A stretch of DNA of 64,000 nt from an uncultured Prevotellaceae bacterium. Its GTDB lineage: Bacteria > Bacteroidota > Bacteroidia > Bacteroidales > Bacteroidaceae. The position numbers and the translations under genes are program-made. The DNA lies in NCBI GenBank assembly GCA_900316975.1, contig ONFA01000019.1, positions 1-64,000 of the forward strand, read 5' to 3'. Position 1 is the stretch's first letter; the number at the start of each line of letters is the position of its first letter. Below, piece by piece: positions 17,013-25,326 of this stretch. The notes beneath the pieces were generated by a model. That model was not told where the DNA came from and searched no databases. It saw only the letters and a program-made list of their open reading frames with translations.

Positions 17013-18059
17013 TTAAAATTTAAGCGCCTTTTCCCAATAAATCCCTCTTAAATATGGAGGATTATTATATTCCTTTTTTGCAGTTCCACAAATGTCCTTC
17101 GTCATTTTCAATGCTTGATCTAAATTCTCTGCAAATTGTACCATATCTCCGAATATCTCTTTGGGGAACCAGTTCACTCCGCTACTTAATTTATGGTCAT
17201 TAGAACTAATTACTATTACAGGAGTGGAAGCAATTGCAGAAAAGATTGTACCATGATATCTATCAGTAATAACAACTTGGAATGTTGACATCATTTCTAT
17301 CATTTCAAAGATTAATTGCCTGCTATTCTTCTCTATCTGATTTCTTGGACCCTTCAAAGTTGTATCAACCCGCTCTATTTTGACACTTCCAAGTTTAGAT
17401 ATAAAAGCATTAATTTCATCGTCTCTATAATATGACTCTGTATCATCCCGCAAACAGAACAACACCCCTTCACGTTTATTATTAAAATGATAGCACCCTA
17501 TTAGAGACGTAACTATATCGGGATATAGAGAAATCTTTATACCAGAAAATAATTCAGTTGCTTTTTGATATGATACTTCATCACGACAAAGTAGAGTAAG
17601 ATTTGGATGATTAGAAAAAGAATTCTTTACCCTCTTAACCACAAAAGGGTCATAAAAATTAATTGTTTGTGGTAATATTAAGAAACAATTATTGGGAAAG
17701 TATTTCAAAATTAACTCATATGCAAACCATCCAGTATGGTGATCGACAAAAAAATATCCACTATGTCCTATCAACAAATCATCTTTGCGAACGAACATTT
17801 TTAGACTCAATAGCTTAAAAACATCAAAATTAAGGAAATGAGCCTTTATACTATTATCAAAAGGAGCAAAAAACTGTCCAACTTCAATCAATTTGAACTT
17901 TGGGAAGTTTGTCCTAATCCATTCTCTTGTACACATTAGTTGCGCTAAATCGCCAAGGTTTGGGTGATGAGGTTCAACAAGAAGGATAACTCTCTTCTTG
18001 AATAATGTTTTGAATAATGATAATAAAACATTAAAGAATTCTCCTAACGACTGTTTCAT
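17013..18059 (-). CDS. Polysaccharide pyruvyl transferase family protein
   Basis: The 348-aa protein contains LVEPHHPNLGDLAQL (residues 27-41), the NxGDxxQ-type opening of PF04230, and VVITDRYHGTIFSAI near 260-274, the diagnostic TDRxHG block. It would add a pyruvate ketal or a sugar to the repeat unit in the cytoplasm. It sits 52 bp after an F420-dehydrogenase-beta-like gene, the same pairing as at 3660-6082 but with the gene order reversed. The two transferases are only distantly alike, so they probably act on different sugars. Confidence 0.82.
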   Translation of the reverse strand: MKQSLGEFFNVLLSLFKTLFKKRVILLVEPHHPNLGDLAQLMCTREWIRTNFPKFKLIEVGQFFAPFDNSIKAHFLNFDVFKLLSLKMFVRKDDLLIGHSGYFFVDHHTGWFAYELILKYFPNNCFLILPQTINFYDPFVVKRVKNSFSNHPNLTLLCRDEVSYQKATELFSGIKISLYPDIVTSLIGCYHFNNKREGVLFCLRDDTESYYRDDEINAFISKLGSVKIERVDTTLKGPRNQIEKNSRQLIFEMIEMMSTFQVVITDRYHGTIFSAIASTPVIVISSNDHKLSSGVNWFPKEIFGDMVQFAENLDQALKMTKDICGTAKKEYNNPPYLRGIYWEKALKF

Positions 18060-18111
18060 TTTCTTTTATAAGTAAAATATCTTTCAATTGACATTAAGGT
18101 CTATTATATGC

Positions 18112-19335
18112 TCAGCAACATTTCTCAAATAAATATGCAAATTTAATAAGGAATTTCCTCATTATTGAAGGTTTTAAATTGTAATAAATATAAGTACTAA
18201 GAGGAAGCTTTTCTGGATAAAACCATTTATCTACAATCTGAGAGAAGTTCATCAAAGAATAGTCTTTCCAAAAATCATCACGTGTTGAAGGCTTCAAGAA
18301 TGGGTGTTGTAATGATTTATTGGTTTTTAGAGCTTCTGCAAGTGTTCTTTTTTTCAATAAAAGGTTCATGTTATTTATTAGAGAGAGGCTTTTGGGGGTA
18401 TTACAAAATATCAATGAAACGCCCTTTTGTTCAAAGCCTTTATCCGATTTACAATTTCCCACATAGCCCCACCAATCAGCTAAGGTAAAATCTGCAACTC
18501 TCTTTACATTTGTATATTGGCATTGATAACAACTTGGTCGGAGAATATTATCACGCAAAAAGGCGCGTATAAAAGGATCGTCATAATACTTCCCGATGTA
18601 TTCAAAGTTAGCGTAATTAAGACTCCCGACTTGACTATTCGCAGCAATATTGAAAAAAATCCATGAATACTTTTTCCCTCTAAACTTAATATCATAAACT
18701 CGATGACCTATTTTGCCTTCAAGAAACTTTATGTAGTCTTCAAATATTTTTTTTGAAGGGACACCATGGCATATTAAATCAACAGTAAATAGATTCTCAA
18801 AATCTTTTTTTATATATTTTTTTAAGCCTCCTATTTGACATGGAGTTCCAGAAAACAAGACTATCCTACCCTTTTTAAGATATTGCAGAACTTGACGATA
18901 TGCAGTTCCAATATGACTTTGTATGTATTTACTACCTTGTAACTTATACATGTCTTCTGCCCTTTCTATACAAATATGGACTGCATCTAAATTTTGGTTC
19001 ATTGTAACTCCAAAAACAACGGCATTAAAATGGTTGATGAAGTAATATGCAATTTCGGCAAATGCACCTCCAGAAGCACTCCGAATTCGTGTGTTATCAT
19101 CCTTACTCCAACCACTGTAAATGCCCAGAGGCTCTTCATTAAGACCTATAGAAATGTTTTCCGGACACGTAACTTTGCACAAGCCACAATTTATACACTT
19201 CTTTTGATCTATATGTGGGCGTAAAAAGCCTTCTTCATCATAATGCATTTCAATAGCGTTATGTTTACAAATATTAGCACAAGCTGCACATCCTGTGCAT
19301 TTTTCACCATCACAGATGGTAAAATTATTCTCCAT
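18112..19335 (-). CDS. Coenzyme F420 hydrogenase/dehydrogenase beta-subunit family Fe-S protein
   Basis: The 407-aa protein has two [4Fe-4S] motifs (C13-C16-C19-C23 and C47-C50-C53-C57-P) and the FrhB-like blocks IRSASGGAFAEIAYY, FSGTPCQIGGL and VDLICHGVPS. It overlaps the end of the flippase gene by 11 bp and is followed by a pyruvyl transferase. Homologues in CPS loci are common but without a proven reaction; an electron-transfer role in modifying a sugar or its pyruvyl group is a possibility. The C-terminus ends in a cysteine pair. Confidence 0.85.
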   Translation of the reverse strand: MENNFTICDGEKCTGCAACANICKHNAIEMHYDEEGFLRPHIDQKKCINCGLCKVTCPENISIGLNEEPLGIYSGWSKDDNTRIRSASGGAFAEIAYYFINHFNAVVFGVTMNQNLDAVHICIERAEDMYKLQGSKYIQSHIGTAYRQVLQYLKKGRIVLFSGTPCQIGGLKKYIKKDFENLFTVDLICHGVPSKKIFEDYIKFLEGKIGHRVYDIKFRGKKYSWIFFNIAANSQVGSLNYANFEYIGKYYDDPFIRAFLRDNILRPSCYQCQYTNVKRVADFTLADWWGYVGNCKSDKGFEQKGVSLIFCNTPKSLSLINNMNLLLKKRTLAEALKTNKSLQHPFLKPSTRDDFWKDYSLMNFSQIVDKWFYPEKLPLSTYIYYNLKPSIMRKFLIKFAYLFEKCC

Positions 19336-20857
19336 GAATAAATGCCTTTCTTACTAAATGTATTAAATATTTTTTTTCATTATTTGTTAGCCCTATCACA
19401 TATACAAAAATAGAAGTAGAAAACATTGAAACAATTGTAGTAGAAATAATTCTATTTAAATTTGACAAATTTAAGCTACTAATTAATGTTGGCAACGGAA
19501 CAGCTAAAATACTAACTAAAACTATTGGGACAAGAACCATTCTCAAATATCTGGAAATAGGAAAAGAATATACGCATCCCAAATAAGCACATCGTGTAGA
19601 AAAAACTATGACGTTGACTATTATCCTCACAATCCAAACAGAATATATAGGAAAACCAACTTTTAGTACTACATACACTATTGGAAAATTAAGGAAGATT
19701 AAAAAACTCATTAAAAGTTGATAATTCCGAATGACGCCTGTTGCTTGAACATACATCCACAAAGGTCCTGCTACTGTTTCTATTAATATAAAACATAACA
19801 TTAATTGACAAAATATTGCAGTGTATTGGGGAACTTTCACAAGCCAAATTCCGAGAATAGTATCAACTTCTAGTATTATCGGTAAAGATATCAACAGCAT
19901 TAAGTAGTAAGAAAGCTTTGATGCTCTAAACATTAGTTGATATAAATCTTCTTTTTGTTTTGATGCGTATAGTTTAACTATTTGAGGATTAAATGCTATC
20001 TGGAAATTCGTTACAAACTGAAACACCTTTGCCGAGACCTGATTGGCGAGACCCATAGCAGCATTAGCAGCCACTCCATGGAATACATTTACTAATATTA
20101 CAAGTCCTTGACTGGCAAGCATATTTGCGATGCCACCAAAAAGGTTCCAACCTGAAAACGAAAACAACTTCTTATAAATAGTTTTATCCCAGTAATATTT
20201 ATACCGTGTTATAAAATATTTTCTGTTACAATAGAACTTATAAGCATAGGTTAGCAGCAATGGTATAATGGTATATAAGAGCGCAAAAAAGATGAGTTTG
20301 TCGAATGTGCATACAATGATCATATATACAACCAACAATTTTAATACAACTTCCACAATACTTAAATATGCAAAGAAGCTCATTTCCTCATAGGCAATGA
20401 TAGCAGCATTATAAGGAACCCTAATCAAATTGACTATAAATGCAATGATCGAAAATTGATAGACCCAGTTAGCCGCATACATTCTATCTTGTGGTATATT
20501 CAGATGAGTGTTTACAAACCACAGACCAATAGTTTCTGCAGCCATAAAGAAAACGACAGATAAAATGATGTATAAATTCATACTCATACAGAAAATATCA
20601 TGAGCGCCGTTTAAATCACTTTTACCCAGCGCGAAATTAAGGAATCGCTGGGTACCTTGCAGCAGGGCCGAATTGAGAAATGAGAACAACACGACGACAC
20701 CACCAATAACATTATAGAGTCCATAATCATCCTCTCCCAAAGTATCAAGCACTATTCTTGATGTGTAAAAAGAAACCAGCATCATTACAAACATGCGTAA
20801 ATAAAGCATGAATGTATTCTTAGTAATGCGCTTATTATTAGCAGTATTCTCTGACAT
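19325..20857 (-). CDS. wzx: Polysaccharide flippase (Wzx-type, MATE/MOP superfamily)
   Basis: The protein is about 510 aa with 12-14 predicted membrane segments; the first conserved region reads YTSRIVLDTLGEDDYGLYNVIGG, typical of Bacteroidota O-antigen flippases. It would move the undecaprenyl-linked repeat unit to the periplasm. I start it at the ATG at 20857 (MSENTANN) rather than an in-frame TTG at 20866. It is the first gene of the long operon. Its start is immediately preceded by the first of two direct repeats (20865-20925), so these lie in the 5' leader or promoter region. Confidence 0.88.
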   Translation of the reverse strand: MSENTANNKRITKNTFMLYLRMFVMMLVSFYTSRIVLDTLGEDDYGLYNVIGGVVVLFSFLNSALLQGTQRFLNFALGKSDLNGAHDIFCMSMNLYIILSVVFFMAAETIGLWFVNTHLNIPQDRMYAANWVYQFSIIAFIVNLIRVPYNAAIIAYEEMSFFAYLSIVEVVLKLLVVYMIIVCTFDKLIFFALLYTIIPLLLTYAYKFYCNRKYFITRYKYYWDKTIYKKLFSFSGWNLFGGIANMLASQGLVILVNVFHGVAANAAMGLANQVSAKVFQFVTNFQIAFNPQIVKLYASKQKEDLYQLMFRASKLSYYLMLLISLPIILEVDTILGIWLVKVPQYTAIFCQLMLCFILIETVAGPLWMYVQATGVIRNYQLLMSFLIFLNFPIVYVVLKVGFPIYSVWIVRIIVNVIVFSTRCAYLGCVYSFPISRYLRMVLVPIVLVSILAVPLPTLISSLNLSNLNRIISTTIVSMFSTSIFVYVIGLTNNEKKYLIHLVRKAFIHGE

Positions 20858-20864
20858 ATTTTTC

Positions 20865-21008
20865 AAAAAAGCCGCAGACTTGCACCTTAAAGGAATAGTT
20901 AAAATAAAGATGTAGTATCGTTGGCTTATATTTTATAAATCTTGCTAAAAAGCCGCGGACTTGCATCTATAGAAAAGTTGCATAAGAAACAGATGTAGTA
21001 TCGTTGGC
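20865..21008. repeat. Two ~61-bp direct repeats upstream of the flippase gene
   Basis: Copy 1 (about 20865-20925) and copy 2 (about 20947-21008) share their two ends, AAAAAGCCGCRGACTTGCA and GATGTAGTATCGTTGGC, with a diverged middle of about 25 bp. Copies start 82-83 bp apart. The first copy abuts the flippase start codon. No TAnnTTTG box is seen on the - strand here, so this may be a leader, an operator or a recombination site. Confidence 0.85.
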
Positions 21009-21511
21009 AATAAACTTAATGAGGAATTTGGAATTAGGAATGAGGAATTCCGATTTTTCGTTCATTCACTATACCCTTTATTTCTATTTAGAAGTGGGAT
21101 TGGTGGTCACACTATTGAACCGAAGATGAGAGATGTGACCACCGCACCCCCTTAAGATAGTTGACAGTTGACAATTGACAATTGACAGTTGAGTTTAACC
21201 TTAACCATGAAGCCGAAGGCTGACAGTTGAGAGTGGAGGGTTGGAGGAGGGAGGGCAGCAGGGTAAACCTGCTGGCGCAAGGGGGGGAAGGAGGGAGATG
21301 AGGAGGGTTGAGGGTTGGGGGGCTTTTTCTTCTACGATAACCTTAACGCTAACCATGAAGCCGAAGGCTGACAACGGACAACAGAGTGTAGGGTTTATGG
21401 GCTATATTTAGTTTTTAGAGTTATTTCTATGCGTGAGCCCCCGTGGGGTGTATGAGTGAGATACCTGTACCTGTATGGGTGAGACACCTGAACATCTGTG
21501 GGGGAGCAAAC

Positions 21512-21601
21512 ATGGAACGACTGAAATGTTTTGTATTAAACAGAAATGGGCAACAATGTGTAATGGCAGGTTTCCTAAACTTGATGCCAAACGGCATCTG
21601 A
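21512..21601 (+). CDS. Possible 29-aa small ORF ending in a terminator hairpin
   Basis: An ATG at 21512, preceded by GGGGAGC about 7 bp upstream, opens 29 codons ending in TGA at 21599-21601. The stop overlaps the stem of a perfect 9-bp hairpin followed by TTTT. Nothing in the peptide is recognised and no promoter box was found. It could equally be a small RNA or chance. Confidence 0.2.
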   Translation: MERLKCFVLNRNGQQCVMAGFLNLMPNGI

Positions 21602-21624
21602 GACCAGTGAGACTGGTCTCTTTT
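21600..21624 (+). terminator. Terminator-like hairpin with T-run
   Basis: GAGACCAGT (21600-21608) pairs perfectly with ACTGGTCTC (21612-21620) around a 3-nt loop, followed by TTTT. It points rightward although all nearby genes run leftward, suggesting a short + strand transcript. Confidence 0.5.
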
Positions 21625-21784
21625 GAGGTTTTGCAATAAGTTGTTGGATTTTTTTTACTTGTTTTGTTTCTCCAAAGACTTGCTGATTGATTTCAGCCCC
21701 TTTTCATCTTGGAAGGGAGGGATAGAGTGAGGAAGGAGGAGTTAAATTCTATTATACCTTAACCTTAACATGACCTTTTAGTTT

Positions 21785-21817
<33 letters not shown>

Positions 21818-21865
21818 TGAGGGTTGAGAGTTGAGGGTTTAGGGTGAGGGAAGAGGTTATTGTTT

Positions 21866-22201
21866 TTATTGTAATCCTTGAATAATCTGATTCACATATC
21901 TGTCTGACACGTTGCTGTATTCAGATTTGTCGTAGATTGTGATGAGAAAAATATATAGCCTCTCCTGACGCCGTTCCATTTGGTAGGTGATAATGCGCAT
22001 TCCGCCACGCTTGCCCTTGTTTTTGGAACTGACATTCAGACGTACCTTTCGTTTGCCACCACCAAGGTCAACACCAAGTTGCGGATTCTTTTGCAATTCA
22101 CACTGAAAAACAGTCAAGTCTTCAACAAAAGACTTGTACTTTTTTGCAAAACGCTTGGCTTGACGACAAAATTCATCAGAAGGCTTGATGATGATCTCCA
22201 T
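21866..22201 (-). CDS. RelE/ParE-like toxin of a type II toxin-antitoxin pair
   Basis: The 111-aa protein starts MEIIIKPSDEFCRQAKRFAKKYKS, has the basic KNKGKRGGMRIITYQ segment in the middle and LYIFLITIYDKSEYSN near the end. This is the strand-helix pattern of small RelE-family mRNA endonucleases of Bacteroidota (often annotated as addiction-module toxin RelE). It follows the putative antitoxin by 9 bp in the usual antitoxin-first order and lies between the upxY module and the polysaccharide operon. Activity is inferred, not shown. Confidence 0.72.
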   Translation of the reverse strand: MEIIIKPSDEFCRQAKRFAKKYKSFVEDLTVFQCELQKNPQLGVDLGGGKRKVRLNVSSKNKGKRGGMRIITYQMERRQERLYIFLITIYDKSEYSNVSDRYVNQIIQGLQ

Positions 22202-22210
22202 GTTATGACT

Positions 22211-22471
22211 TTAATTCTTGAATTCTTGAAGGAATTCATCAAAGGTCGGTCCTTCTTCTGGATTATGCATCATCTTTTTCACTTGTGCCCATCCTTTTTC
22301 TATGGAGTTCCTAAGCACGATTTTCTCTGCCATGGCTGTATCGGAAGCAAAAAGTCTTTCTGTCAGCGTCTGCCTCACACTTCGTGTTTGACTTTGGATT
22401 AATGCCCATAGTGCATCAACAGATGAAATGTTCTGCTCAGAAGTATTATATGAGGGAGTAATTGTTGCCAT
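22211..22471 (-). CDS. Putative antitoxin partner of the RelE-like toxin
   Basis: The 86-aa protein is largely helical, with VDALWALIQSQTRSVRQTL in the centre and a short acidic tail (EEGPTFDEFLQEFKN), and has no recognised DNA-binding domain. Size, order and 9-bp spacing to the toxin make it an antitoxin by context. A good promoter lies just upstream: TATCTTTG (22489-22496) with TTTG at 22517-22520, 20 bp apart. Confidence 0.6.
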   Translation of the reverse strand: MATITPSYNTSEQNISSVDALWALIQSQTRSVRQTLTERLFASDTAMAEKIVLRNSIEKGWAQVKKMMHNPEEGPTFDEFLQEFKN

Positions 22472-22488
22472 ATTTTTCTATTTTTCCG

Positions 22489-22520
22489 CAAAGATATGGA
22501 CTTTGCTGATGAAATCCAAA
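22489..22520 (-). promoter_or_regulatory. Bacteroidota-type promoter of the toxin-antitoxin pair
   Basis: On the - strand TTTG (22520-22517) and TATCTTTG (22496-22489) are spaced by 20 bp, matching the -33/-7 consensus. The start codon is 17 nt beyond the -7 box. Confidence 0.75.
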
Positions 22521-22794
22521 TCTTTTGCCACTTTTTCTTTTGCTTTAATGTTAACCATGAAGCCGAAGGCTGACAGTTGAGGGTTGAGAGTTGAGGGGGG
22601 TAGGTTTAGAGGTTAGAGTGGAGGGGTATTATATGGGTGATTCTCAACTAGTGCGCACGGTGCGCATGTTATTACGCTCTTACAGAACGAAATATTATGT
22701 TGAGAGTTGAGTGTTGAGGGTTGAGGGTTCTTTTTCTTTTACGATAACCTTAACGCTAACCCTAACTTTGTGGGTGAGAGGAATGAGGAGTGAG

Positions 22795-23176
22795 GGGGGA
22801 GGACAGCAGGGTAAACCTGCTGACGCAAGGGGGGGAAGGAGGGAGAGGCGAGGGAGTGAGGGCAGCAGGGAAAACCTGCTGGCGCAAGGGAGGAGGGAGA
22901 GGCGAGGGGGTGAGGGCAGCAGGGGAAACCTGCTGGCGCAAGGGAGGAGGGAGGGAGGAGGGGGTGAGGACAGCAGGGGAAACCTGCTGGCGCAGGGGAG
23001 GAGGGAGAGGCGAGGGAGTGAGGGCAGCCGGGAAAACCTGCTGGCGCAAGGGAGGAGGGAGGAATGAGGGGGTGAGGGCAGCAGGGAAAACCTGCTGGCG
23101 CAAGGGAGGAGGGAGGGAGGAGGGGGTGAGGACAGCAGGGAAAACCTGCTGGCGCAAGGGAGGAGGGAGAGGAGTG
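22795..23176. repeat. Tandem array, 7 copies of a ~57-bp G-rich hairpin repeat (array 1)
   Basis: Each unit has the core CAGCAGG, a 4-5 nt GAAAA-type loop, CCTGCTG, then GCGCAAGG and a run of GGAGGGA/GGGGGTGAG. Copies differ by a few bases. The array begins 13 bp after the upxY stop. The + strand has many G-runs able to form G-quadruplexes, and the 7-bp stem can form a hairpin on either strand. Confidence 0.95.
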
Positions 23177-23188
23177 AGGGGAGAGGGT

Positions 23189-23776
23189 TTATTGGTTTTT
23201 GAGTTCTTCGTATTCTGCATCGGAGATGTAACGGAGGTGTTTGCGGGGCACATGCATGATGGCTGCGGCGGCTACTCCTTCGATGGGAATGACGATGCAG
23301 AGGTTTTTCTTGATGCGTTTCACTACACCCATCACGCCTGTGTAAAGCCCTTCGGTGATGCAGGCTTTCATGCCTGGCTTGCAGGCGAAGTCTAAGTTGT
23401 CGAGAAAGATGACGTTGGTCTGGCGTTCGGAGGTGACACGGATGAAGTCCTTCATCATAGAATCGGGCACATGGAGCACTTCGGAGGTGGTTTCTTTTCC
23501 GTCGAACACGGGACGCATGATGTAGCGGAGGGGCTCGAAGAGGTGTTGGTTCTGACGGATGTCCTTCAGATGATTGTAGGTGGTACGGACGAAGATGATG
23601 TTGTTGATGGCGGGAACGAGTTCCGTGTGGAAGTTCTCGGTGCGGTATTCCATGGGAATGTAGGTCTCGCTCACCGTTGCTTCCTTTTCCAGCAAGTGCT
23701 TCATCGCCATCAGGCGCGGGGTGCTGGAATGTCGTACCCGAAGGGGGAACCAAAGTGTTGTGTCACGATTTAACAT
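23189..23776 (-). CDS. upxY: UpxY-family transcription antiterminator (NusG paralogue)
   Basis: The 195-aa protein has an N-terminal NusG-like domain (WFPLRVRHSSTPRLMAMKHL, then ETYIPMEYR and NIIFVRTT around residues 60-66). Its C-terminal part is KOW-like (KPGMKACITEGLYTGVMGVVKR, near 133-154). UpxY proteins load at the 5' leader of a capsule or EPS operon and stop premature termination. The gene is on the same strand as the polysaccharide operon but is separated from it by the TA pair and 1 kb. Its own leader is about 290 nt from a TACCTTTG box. A hairpin lies in that leader at 23808-23830. Confidence 0.85.
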   Translation of the reverse strand: MLNRDTTLWFPLRVRHSSTPRLMAMKHLLEKEATVSETYIPMEYRTENFHTELVPAINNIIFVRTTYNHLKDIRQNQHLFEPLRYIMRPVFDGKETTSEVLHVPDSMMKDFIRVTSERQTNVIFLDNLDFACKPGMKACITEGLYTGVMGVVKRIKKNLCIVIPIEGVAAAAIMHVPRKHLRYISDAEYEELKNQ

Positions 23777-24300
23777 GATAGGATGAGTGAAGACAAACTC
23801 TTTGGGTCACCACAAAACTTGCTTGTGGTGGCGACAGAATAACCCATCCAAAGGATTGTCTTTTTGTACTGATTGGCAGCGACATGATAAGACAATGTGC
23901 GTGCATCGTTTCGACCTGAGAACTGGCTTTCGAGCCTTCAAAGAGGCAACTTTCCGTGTCTGCAACACGTTCTAAACCAATATTCCATCAAGTCTTTCAA
24001 TCTTATTCCAAAGCGGAGGTAAATGCCCTTTTCATACATAACTCTTCGCAAGATGGTGAAACGATTGCGTTTGCAAAGGTACGAATTATTTCTTAAATGA
24101 AAATTATTTCATATAGAAAATCTATCAAAATTGTGCATTTTTAGGACGTTTCGGTTCTTTTGCCATCTATGGTTTCCTTTTGTCGGGCATGTCGGGCTTG
24201 AGCACTTTGGACCACAAGAAATGAATGTCACAAAGAGCAAGCGCTGCCTTATACCACACAATTACACAATCATTCCACCTCTTACGATGAGAAGGAACAA
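23777..24300. other. upxY leader and promoter region
   Basis: This 524-bp gap holds a TACCTTTG box on the - strand (24074-24081) and a roughly 290-nt transcribed leader. In the leader CACCACAA (23808-23815) pairs with TTGTGGTG (23823-23830). A long leader is expected for operons controlled by UpxY-type factors. Beyond 24120 I see nothing recognisable up to the integrase stop. Confidence 0.6.
24074..24081 (-). promoter_or_regulatory. -7 box of the upxY promoter
   Basis: TACCTTTG on the - strand, matching TAnnTTTG. No good TTTG is found at the -33 distance, so this promoter may be weak or activator-dependent. Confidence 0.6.
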
Positions 24301-25326
24301 CTATTTTATTTGTCGAGGGGAGGAATAGGGATGCCGTTTCCTCTCCTTGAACACACTTTCCAGCAGGGCATGATTGGCCCTGTCAATCACATTTCCTTCG
24401 AGCGACATGAGGTAGATTTCGGTGGTGCGGATGGAGTCGTGACCCAATGCCTGACTGATGACGGACACGGAAAGGTCGTGCTGCCTCGCCATGGTCGCCC
24501 AACTGTGACGACTGACATAGGAGGAGAGATGCAGACCTCCAAGCATACCGCCCAATTCTTTCAAGGATTTGTTGTAGAGGCGAAGGGCGTTCTGATACTG
24601 CCGATACATCTTTTGCGGGTCTCGCTGTTCCGTGAGGATGGGCAAGAGATAGGAGGTGTCGGTGGTGTGACGATTGAGGATGTCGCTCACGAAGGGTTCG
24701 ACAAACACTTCGATGCGTTGCCCGGTCTTGCGTCGGACATAGCGGATGACCCCACCCCGCAGGTCGGATTTCTGAAGGAATGCCATGTCGATGAAGGTGA
24801 TGCCACGCACACAGAAACTGAAGAGGAAAAGGTCGCGGGAGAACTGTAGACGGTCGATGTGCTGACGAAGTTTCTTTCCTACAGGAATCTGCCCGTTGTC
24901 GGTCAACACGGCTTCGATGTCCAGATTGCGCAAACGACAGATTCTATCAGGAGGCATGGCACGTTTGCAGGTTCGTGCCACGCCACGATAAGTGCCCGTG
25001 AAGGGGTTGCCGACGGCGAGTCCATCAAGCACGGCTTTGTTCCACACAGCACTTAAGGAGCGCAGGTAGCAGGAGGAGGTGTTGCGACAGACGCCTTGCG
25101 TCTTCAGCCAACTTTCGAAGTCTGCCATCAGATGGGGGGTGATTTTCTTGAAGGATATGTCTTTTTTGCCGAGTTCGCTCAAGTAGAGGGCGAAACGACG
25201 GGAGGCACAAGCGTGGTTCCTCGCAGCACTGAAACGACCTAAGTCTTTTAGGTGAAGTACCTCGACTTCGGCATAGGCAAGGTATTTGCAGTCTCGAATG
25301 GACTGCTGATTGTTGGAAATGTTCAT
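24301..25326 (-). CDS. Tyrosine recombinase/integrase of a capsule-locus module
   Basis: The 341-aa protein has a SAM-like N-terminal domain and a catalytic domain with R174 (FCVRGITF), K200 (RRKTGQ), R273 (SYVSRHSW, with tyrosine in place of the first histidine of HxxR), H296 (LGHDSIRTT) and nucleophile Y305 (TTEIYL). Recombinases of this subfamily sit beside upxY at the head of many Bacteroidota capsule loci, and some invert promoters. The gene is flanked on both sides by same-direction arrays of one hairpin repeat. Natural target sites are not evident. Confidence 0.9.
   Translation of the reverse strand: MNISNNQQSIRDCKYLAYAEVEVLHLKDLGRFSAARNHACASRRFALYLSELGKKDISFKKITPHLMADFESWLKTQGVCRNTSSCYLRSLSAVWNKAVLDGLAVGNPFTGTYRGVARTCKRAMPPDRICRLRNLDIEAVLTDNGQIPVGKKLRQHIDRLQFSRDLFLFSFCVRGITFIDMAFLQKSDLRGGVIRYVRRKTGQRIEVFVEPFVSDILNRHTTDTSYLLPILTEQRDPQKMYRQYQNALRLYNKSLKELGGMLGGLHLSSYVSRHSWATMARQHDLSVSVISQALGHDSIRTTEIYLMSLEGNVIDRANHALLESVFKERKRHPYSSPRQIK

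Larger units (their letters stand above)
22472..23188. other. Non-coding stretch between the TA pair and upxY
   Basis: Apart from the TA promoter, this holds the ATGAAGCCGAAGGCTGAC tag (about 22556), short TTGAGGG-type repeats (22575-22600 and 22700-22730), the segment CGATAACCTTAACGCTAACC (also at about 21333) and then the seven-copy hairpin array. Long frames across the array lack stops only because the repeat is G-rich with a period near a multiple of three. Confidence 0.6.

Noticed and set aside
22695..23753. A 352-codon - strand frame rich in Pro, Ser and Leu repeats across array 1 and upxY.
   Set aside because: It overlaps upxY in the wrong frame and its repetitive part is translated hairpin repeat; lack of stops follows from the C-rich composition and a period near a multiple of three.
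24301..25326. Considering the integrase region as an integrated phage or conjugative element.
   Set aside because: No phage structural, mobilisation or transfer genes lie within the window; the integrase-upxY pairing is typical of capsule loci.
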